From positions 1-10,220 of the forward strand of contig CALBMD010000345.1 of the NCBI GenBank assembly GCA_937896265.1: DNA of 10,220 nucleotides, given 5' to 3'. A model generated the notes under the pieces. It was not told the DNA's origin, did no database searches, and worked only from the letters and a program-made list of their open reading frames with translations. Positions 6,287 to 10,220 of the stretch are shown one piece after another. This DNA comes from an uncultured Pseudomonadota bacterium (lineage in GTDB: Bacteria; Bdellovibrionota_B; Oligoflexia; Oligoflexales; Bog-1112). How positions within the stretch are numbered: the stretch's first letter is position 1; the number at the start of each line of letters is the position of its first letter. The position numbers and the translations under genes are program-made.

Positions 6287-7396
6287 TTAAATGGTGCCAG
6301 CAGCATCACCAAAGTTCACAGGTATATTCCATTTTTTTTCAATGCAAGCAATAATACCTGTCAAATCAGGGCAACAATTCCGAGCTACAGTCATCTTATA
6401 CTGTGTAACACCGGCCTCAACAGGGATGTCAAAGTGCACCAGTTGATCTGGCGACATCTTATCCAAGTCTTTGACTACAGCTGAGGCTAGTATCATGGCT
6501 TTCTTGTCCTCCACTGTCAAAGTAGCTGTTTTGGCTGTACAAGTCATTGCAATAGGCTGGGAAAAATCTACTTCGATTTTGTGAAAATTATTTAGCATGG
6601 ACTCCATGGTAACAGGAAAAGGTAAGGCTTTGGAACTGATACCGCTTTTTTTCACGAACTCATCCATCTGCGCTCGGGGTAATGGTGCATCAAGCCCATC
6701 TGATTGAGGTTTGCTGTGTGAGTCTACAGCATAGAGAAGAGTTACGTGTGAATCCTTATAGCGAGAAGCCAGCGCATCAACACTAAAATCATTGTGGTCA
6801 TCTCCTGCATATATTGCAGCGTCCGAGACATACACAACAAAAAAATCCGACGGATTACCACCTATTTCAGCAATCTGCTTTTGTTGGATAATATCCAAAG
6901 CTTTCTCTAGTGCCGCTTGACCAGCCTCTTGGGGATCATTACCTCCTTTTGCTTGCCAAGAGTAAATGACTGGGTAGATATTCCCAGCAAAGTCGAAATC
7001 AGCAATCTGCAACCCACTGGCAGCATCGCTAAAACCAATCGCCGCAAACCTTGCATCCCAGCCCTTTTCCTGCAATTTAGTCGCAAAGTCAATTAGATTA
7101 AGTTTAATCTCTTTAAGAGAAGCCTCCATACTGGCTGTGAGATCAACAACAAGGACAACTTTCACCGGTTTACTAGCGCTCAACCGCTCCTTTACTTCAT
7201 AAGACCAAGGACAATTATTTGTAAATTGGTAGTCATAGATACCAGCTCTATTTTTAAGCAGAAGTTTTCCACCTTTTTGCTCATCATTGCACTGAACGAC
7301 AAACTTGATCTGGTTATCATCATAAGAATCACTTGCCTTAAACTTGTTTTGTAAACAAGCGCTTGTTAACAGCAGTAAAACAAACGAGAGTCGCAT
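6287..7396 (-). CDS. VWA-domain lipoprotein
   Basis: This 369-residue protein begins with a lipoprotein signal, MRLSFVLLLLTSAC, with lipobox LTSAC and lipidated C14. The next residue is Leu, not Asp, so the outer membrane is the likely site. Residues about 78-250 form a von Willebrand factor A domain: VKVVLVVDLTASM carries the metal site D85-x-T87-x-S89 (the DxTxS variant), GGNDPQEA (151-158) matches the usual GGxDxPEA loop, and VSDAA supplies D192. Such domains bind partners through a metal ion. The C-terminal 100 residues hold four cysteines (286, 341, 342, 351) and are not recognised. The frame is open 11 codons further up to an ATG at 7429, but the start at 7396 is chosen for its strong AGGAGG (7402-7407), 5 nt upstream, and because only then does the signal begin properly. 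It reads towards the CtaM-like gene, with the MITE in between. The ligand or partner is unknown. Confidence 0.88.
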   Translation of the reverse strand: MRLSFVLLLLTSACLQNKFKASDSYDDNQIKFVVQCNDEQKGGKLLLKNRAGIYDYQFTNNCPWSYEVKERLSASKPVKVVLVVDLTASMEASLKEIKLNLIDFATKLQEKGWDARFAAIGFSDAASGLQIADFDFAGNIYPVIYSWQAKGGNDPQEAGQAALEKALDIIQQKQIAEIGGNPSDFFVVYVSDAAIYAGDDHNDFSVDALASRYKDSHVTLLYAVDSHSKPQSDGLDAPLPRAQMDEFVKKSGISSKALPFPVTMESMLNNFHKIEVDFSQPIAMTCTAKTATLTVEDKKAMILASAVVKDLDKMSPDQLVHFDIPVEAGVTQYKMTVARNCCPDLTGIIACIEKKWNIPVNFGDAAGTI

Positions 7397-7431
7397 GCTA
7401 TCCTCCTGGGGTTTTAGCAGTAATTTCATTT

Positions 7432-7440
7432 ATTTTAGCA
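7432..7440 (-). promoter_or_regulatory. Extended -10 promoter for the VWA lipoprotein
   Basis: On the minus strand TGCTAAAAT (7440-7432) is an extended -10 element (TGn plus TAAAAT). No good -35 lies 17 bases upstream, which extended -10 promoters tolerate. The transcript would begin near 7425 and have a leader of about 30 nt containing AGGAGG. The same 90-base spacer must also hold the promoter of the divergent receiver-TPR gene, for which I see no clear match. Confidence 0.4.
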
Positions 7441-7520
7441 CTCGTCACAAGAATTACTTAGCTATTTTTGTGTTCTACCGATAGAGACCAAGACGTCTAC
7501 TTTAACTAGGGGTTAACTTC

Positions 7521-8690
7521 ATGAGCCAGTTTGATAAAAATATGAAAATAATGGTCCTCTCTGGCGACAAAGAAAACCTAATTACAGTAATTAAGTGCCT
7601 AAAAAAATTAGACTTCACCAAGATCACTCACTCAGATAATGGGGTCGAAGCTATTCAAAAAATGGTAGTTGACCCTGTTGACTTTATTCTTTGCGACCAA
7701 GATATTCGTTTTTTAAAAGGTTGGGTCTTCATAAAAGAAATGAAAAACTCCGATAAGATTCCCAACATACCAGTCATCCTTTTTGGCAAAGCTAATGCTC
7801 CTGAATCCGAGGAGATAATGAAGCAATACGGGGTAATTCAGTATTTGAAGTTCCCTATCTCTGATTCAAACCTAGATTTTGCAATTCATTCGACACTGAC
7901 GCTATTTAACACCTCTGGCACCACGGAGAATAAATTTAGCAAGGCCAAGACTGCTTTGTTACACCAGAACTCTACCGCTGTTGATCTCTATCAAGAACTG
8001 CGAGGTTTAACCAAAAACTCAACACGAAGCTCCTTGGGACTAGCGCAAGCTTATGTACAAAATAATGAACAAGAAAAAGCGAGCAAAGTCCTGCAGGAGG
8101 TAGTAGCAACAGGAGATATAACACCTTCAACGCGAATCATTGGTATCAAGCTTGCTTTGGAGCAAAAAAATACTGAAAATGCTAATCAACTATCAACATC
8201 TTTGCTCACTGAGCAAGATAATATCTTTTATTACTCCCGTTGCGTTGACTTATTTATAGAGGCTAGCGAGTTTATGTCAGCCGAGAACTATTGTGTACAG
8301 GCTATCGAAAAAGATTTTTTGGTTCCACAGTTTCATACTAATTTAGCAAAATGCAAGTATGGCCAAGATAAGTATCCAGATTGCATCAACGTCTTAAATG
8401 AGGCAGAAAAAAAATTTGGCCCTAGTTATGAAATTTCTAATATTCGTGGAGTCTGTTACAAGAAAACAGGGTCATTCACTGAAGCTATCGAAAGCTATGA
8501 AGAAGCTTTGCAACTCGAGCCAATGAATCCAAAAGCTTATTTTAATATTGCCATTTGTTTGATTGAAATGTCTCGCTTTGAAGAAGCGATCCAACAGCTA
8601 GAAGCCTGTTTAAAAATGGCTCCGACTTTCAAGCGAGCGAGCGAAAAACTAGTTGAACTAAAGGCTAAAGTAGGAGAGCCTGCTGCTTAG
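7521..8690 (+). CDS. Degenerate receiver domain fused to TPR repeats
   Basis: Residues 8-128 of this 389-residue protein have a CheY-like fold pattern: MKIMVLSGDKENL, then FILCDQDI with D59 at the phospho-acceptor position, then YLKFP with K110. The Mg-binding acidic pair is replaced by S14/G15, and the conserved Thr/Ser after the fourth strand by Gly (LFGK), so normal phosphorylation is doubtful. Residues about 170-375 are helical repeats. The clearest TPRs are at 269-300, 303-336 (YEISNIRGVCYKKTGSFTEA...LEPMNP) and 337-370 (KAYFNIAICLIEMSRFEEA...MAPTF). TPRs bind other proteins, so this is probably a cytoplasmic signalling scaffold; no enzymatic output is visible. The ATG at 7521 is preceded by TAGGGG with 8-nt spacing; M8 is a less likely alternative. 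It is divergent from the VWA lipoprotein and its 3' end overlaps the convergent oxidoreductase by 26 nt. Confidence 0.9.
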   Translation: MSQFDKNMKIMVLSGDKENLITVIKCLKKLDFTKITHSDNGVEAIQKMVVDPVDFILCDQDIRFLKGWVFIKEMKNSDKIPNIPVILFGKANAPESEEIMKQYGVIQYLKFPISDSNLDFAIHSTLTLFNTSGTTENKFSKAKTALLHQNSTAVDLYQELRGLTKNSTRSSLGLAQAYVQNNEQEKASKVLQEVVATGDITPSTRIIGIKLALEQKNTENANQLSTSLLTEQDNIFYYSRCVDLFIEASEFMSAENYCVQAIEKDFLVPQFHTNLAKCKYGQDKYPDCINVLNEAEKKFGPSYEISNIRGVCYKKTGSFTEAIESYEEALQLEPMNPKAYFNIAICLIEMSRFEEAIQQLEACLKMAPTFKRASEKLVELKAKVGEPAA

Positions 8691-10220
8691 CATTATCGTC
8701 TAAGGTAAAAAATGGTAGCGGCTCGGCTGTCAAAGACGTATTCCCTAAAATCAAATCAGAGGCCTTCTCAGCAAGCATCATAATTGGCGCGTAAATATTA
8801 CCGTTTGTAATATAAGGCATTGAAGAAGCATCCACCACTCGCAGGCCCCGCAAGCCATGGACCTCCATAGTTTCAGGGTGGATAACACTCATTGCATCAA
8901 CCCCCATACGAGCGCTGCAAGAAGGATGTAAAGCTGTTTCGGCATCTTTGGCGACCCAAGCCAAAATTTGATCATCTGTTTGCACATCAGCTCCAGGAGA
9001 AATTTCTCCACCATTAAAGGGTCCTAAAGCAGTTTGCCCTAGAATCTCTCGAGCCCGCCGGATAGCTTCAACCCACTCTCGACGATCCTGCTCCGTAGAC
9101 AGATAATTAAATAAAATTTCTGGGTGCTCCTTAGGGTCCTTAGACTTAATTCGGACATGACCGCGAGCATCAGAGTACATGGGGCCAATGTGAATTTGAT
9201 AGCCATGGCCACTTGGAGGCTGTGACCCATCATAGCGTACTGCCAAGGGCAAAAAGTGAATCATGAGATTAGGATAAGCAACGCCAGGATTGCTACGGAT
9301 AAAACCACCAGCTTCAAAATGATTTGTAGATGCTGGCCCAGAACGAAAAAGAAGCCATCGCAGGCCAATATCCGGCTTACGCCACCATTTTAAAGCTGGA
9401 TTCAACGAAACGGGTATTTTGCTTAAGTGTTGAATATAGACCTCTAAGTGATCCTGCAGGTGCATTCCCACACCTTTAAGATCTGCTACCACAGGAATAC
9501 CTAAGGATGACAAATGATCCGCGTCACCAATCCCTGATAACTGCAACAGTTGAGGACTGCCAAAAGCCCCAGCACAGAGGATAATCTCCCCCCCATAAGC
9601 TACATGTTGGCCAGAAAATGGCGTCTGATACTGCACGCCAACAGCTCTCTTACCCTGAAAAAGCACCTTATGAACAAGGGCACAGGTAACAAGATTAACC
9701 CGATGTTTGACAGGATGATAATAGGCCCTAGCTGCACTAATACGACGGCCTTTATGGATATTACGGTCAAACTTGGCAAACCCTTCCTGCTTGTAACCAT
9801 TGACATCTTTCGTCAAGGGATATCCCGCCTGCTGTGCTGCCTGAAGGAAAGCACCAAATAAGGGGTTGCTTGCAGGACCTCGCTCAAGGATTAAGGGCCC
9901 TGTACCACCTCGATAGGCATCGCTACCTGCAAGACAAGACTCCATTTTCTTAAAATAAGGTAAACAGTGATTATAATCCCAAGTGGTCATTCCTGGATCC
10001 TTGGCCCAGCGCTCATAGTCTAAGGGGTTACCACGCTGAAAGATCATGCCATTGATGCTACTTGAGCCACCTAAGACCTTGCCACGAGCATGATAGACCC
10101 GGCGGCCATTCATATACGGCTCAGGTTCTGTATAATAACGCCAATCATAGAGCGGATTGCCAATAGGAATGGTCAATGCTGCTGGCATATGAATAAAGAG
10201 ATCCCAGGCATAGTCTGCTC
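8665..10220 (-). CDS. betA: GMC oxidoreductase, choline dehydrogenase-like (5' end outside the window)
   Basis: Residues here are counted from the in-frame Met at 10188. The visible 517 codons cover a GMC flavoenzyme without its N-terminus. GMC signature 1 is present as ARGKVLGGSSSINGM (34-48), signature 2 as GAFGSPQLLQLSGIG (207-221), and the C-terminal catalytic region as ALHPSCSARMG with H421 and ITNGNIYAP with N464, aligned to the His/Asn pair of choline oxidase. TEPEPYMNGRR, HGLRGLRVVDASSMP and AEKASDLILG closely resemble BetA, which oxidises choline to betaine aldehyde with FAD and feeds electrons to the respiratory chain. BetA-like GMC enzymes also include other alcohol dehydrogenases, so the substrate is not certain. 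The frame stays open from 10188 to the window edge and encodes YAWDLFIHMPAAL, a family-typical lead-in, so ATG 10188 is internal. The missing part should hold the GxGxxG FAD motif. The second Asn of the usual GNLNAP is Tyr here. Confidence 0.88.
   Translation of the reverse strand, partial: ADYAWDLFIHMPAALTIPIGNPLYDWRYYTEPEPYMNGRRVYHARGKVLGGSSSINGMIFQRGNPLDYERWAKDPGMTTWDYNHCLPYFKKMESCLAGSDAYRGGTGPLILERGPASNPLFGAFLQAAQQAGYPLTKDVNGYKQEGFAKFDRNIHKGRRISAARAYYHPVKHRVNLVTCALVHKVLFQGKRAVGVQYQTPFSGQHVAYGGEIILCAGAFGSPQLLQLSGIGDADHLSSLGIPVVADLKGVGMHLQDHLEVYIQHLSKIPVSLNPALKWWRKPDIGLRWLLFRSGPASTNHFEAGGFIRSNPGVAYPNLMIHFLPLAVRYDGSQPPSGHGYQIHIGPMYSDARGHVRIKSKDPKEHPEILFNYLSTEQDRREWVEAIRRAREILGQTALGPFNGGEISPGADVQTDDQILAWVAKDAETALHPSCSARMGVDAMSVIHPETMEVHGLRGLRVVDASSMPYITNGNIYAPIMMLAEKASDLILGNTSLTAEPLPFFTLDDNAKQQALLL

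Noticed and set aside
7397..7429. Upstream ATG at 7429 as the start of the VWA protein
   Set aside because: It would put 11 charged residues before the lipoprotein signal; the ATG at 7396 has a perfect AGGAGG 5 nt upstream.
7436..7443. TTAGCACT-like sequence as a CIRCE (HrcA) operator
   Set aside because: The second half GAGTGCTAA is absent from the downstream bases.
9550..9861. 103-codon + strand ORF antisense to the oxidoreductase
   Set aside because: A shadow of the strongly conserved GMC coding frame, without a ribosome site or recognisable domains.
10186..10188. ATG at 10188 as the start of the GMC oxidoreductase
   Set aside because: The frame stays open to the window edge with family-like residues (WDLFIHMPAAL), and the N-terminal FAD motif would be missing.

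Overview
The window is compact protein-coding DNA with moderate to low GC. Signal peptides, a lipobox with Leu at +2 and several multi-pass membrane proteins suggest a Gram-negative bacterium. Receiver-domain proteins fused to TPRs, stand-alone receivers, a VWA lipoprotein and several unrecognised secreted proteins would fit a Bdellovibrionota/Oligoflexia-like or deltaproteobacterial-type lineage. That placement is inference; no marker gene here fixes the taxonomy. No rRNA, tRNA, CRISPR array or transposase gene was found.

Layout, left to right. 47-1153 (+) encodes an unrecognised exported protein with a C-terminal His-Asn-Cys motif. 1313-2857 (+) encodes an RNA-binding protein with five S1 domains and an acidic N-terminus, behind a good sigma70-like promoter; its end overlaps the end of a convergent polytopic membrane protein (2844-3821, -, TTG start). 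A 249-base divergent spacer carries a near-consensus promoter (TTGACA-17-TATTTT) for an exported, cysteine-rich, unrecognised protein (4071-4916, +). A perfect 10-bp hairpin separates that gene from a convergent response regulator (4983-5525, -). The C-terminal tail of this regulator reads like a ribbon-helix-helix (RHH) fold, an uncommon output module. Next come a DUF420/CtaM-like cytochrome oxidase assembly protein (5641-6069, -) and a VWA-domain lipoprotein (6287-7396, -). Between them sits a 121-bp non-autonomous transposable element (MITE) with 23-bp terminal inverted repeats and a perfect 10-bp target duplication. A degenerate receiver-TPR fusion (7521-8690, +) follows, and a choline dehydrogenase-like GMC oxidoreductase (8665 to the right edge, -) runs out of the window with its FAD-binding N-terminus missing.

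The genes do not form one obvious operon or pathway. Most are single units in convergent or divergent pairs, with two convergent overlaps (14 and 26 nt). Themes are RNA binding/translation, phosphorelay signalling, respiratory oxidase assembly, envelope proteins, and choline/alcohol oxidation. I see no clear multi-gene defence or biosynthetic system. The most noteworthy items are the receiver-RHH protein, the MITE, and the cysteine-rich exported protein. Three starts needed attention: the VWA protein starts at 7396 rather than further upstream, the membrane protein uses TTG at 3821, and the in-frame ATG at 10188 is not the start of the oxidoreductase.
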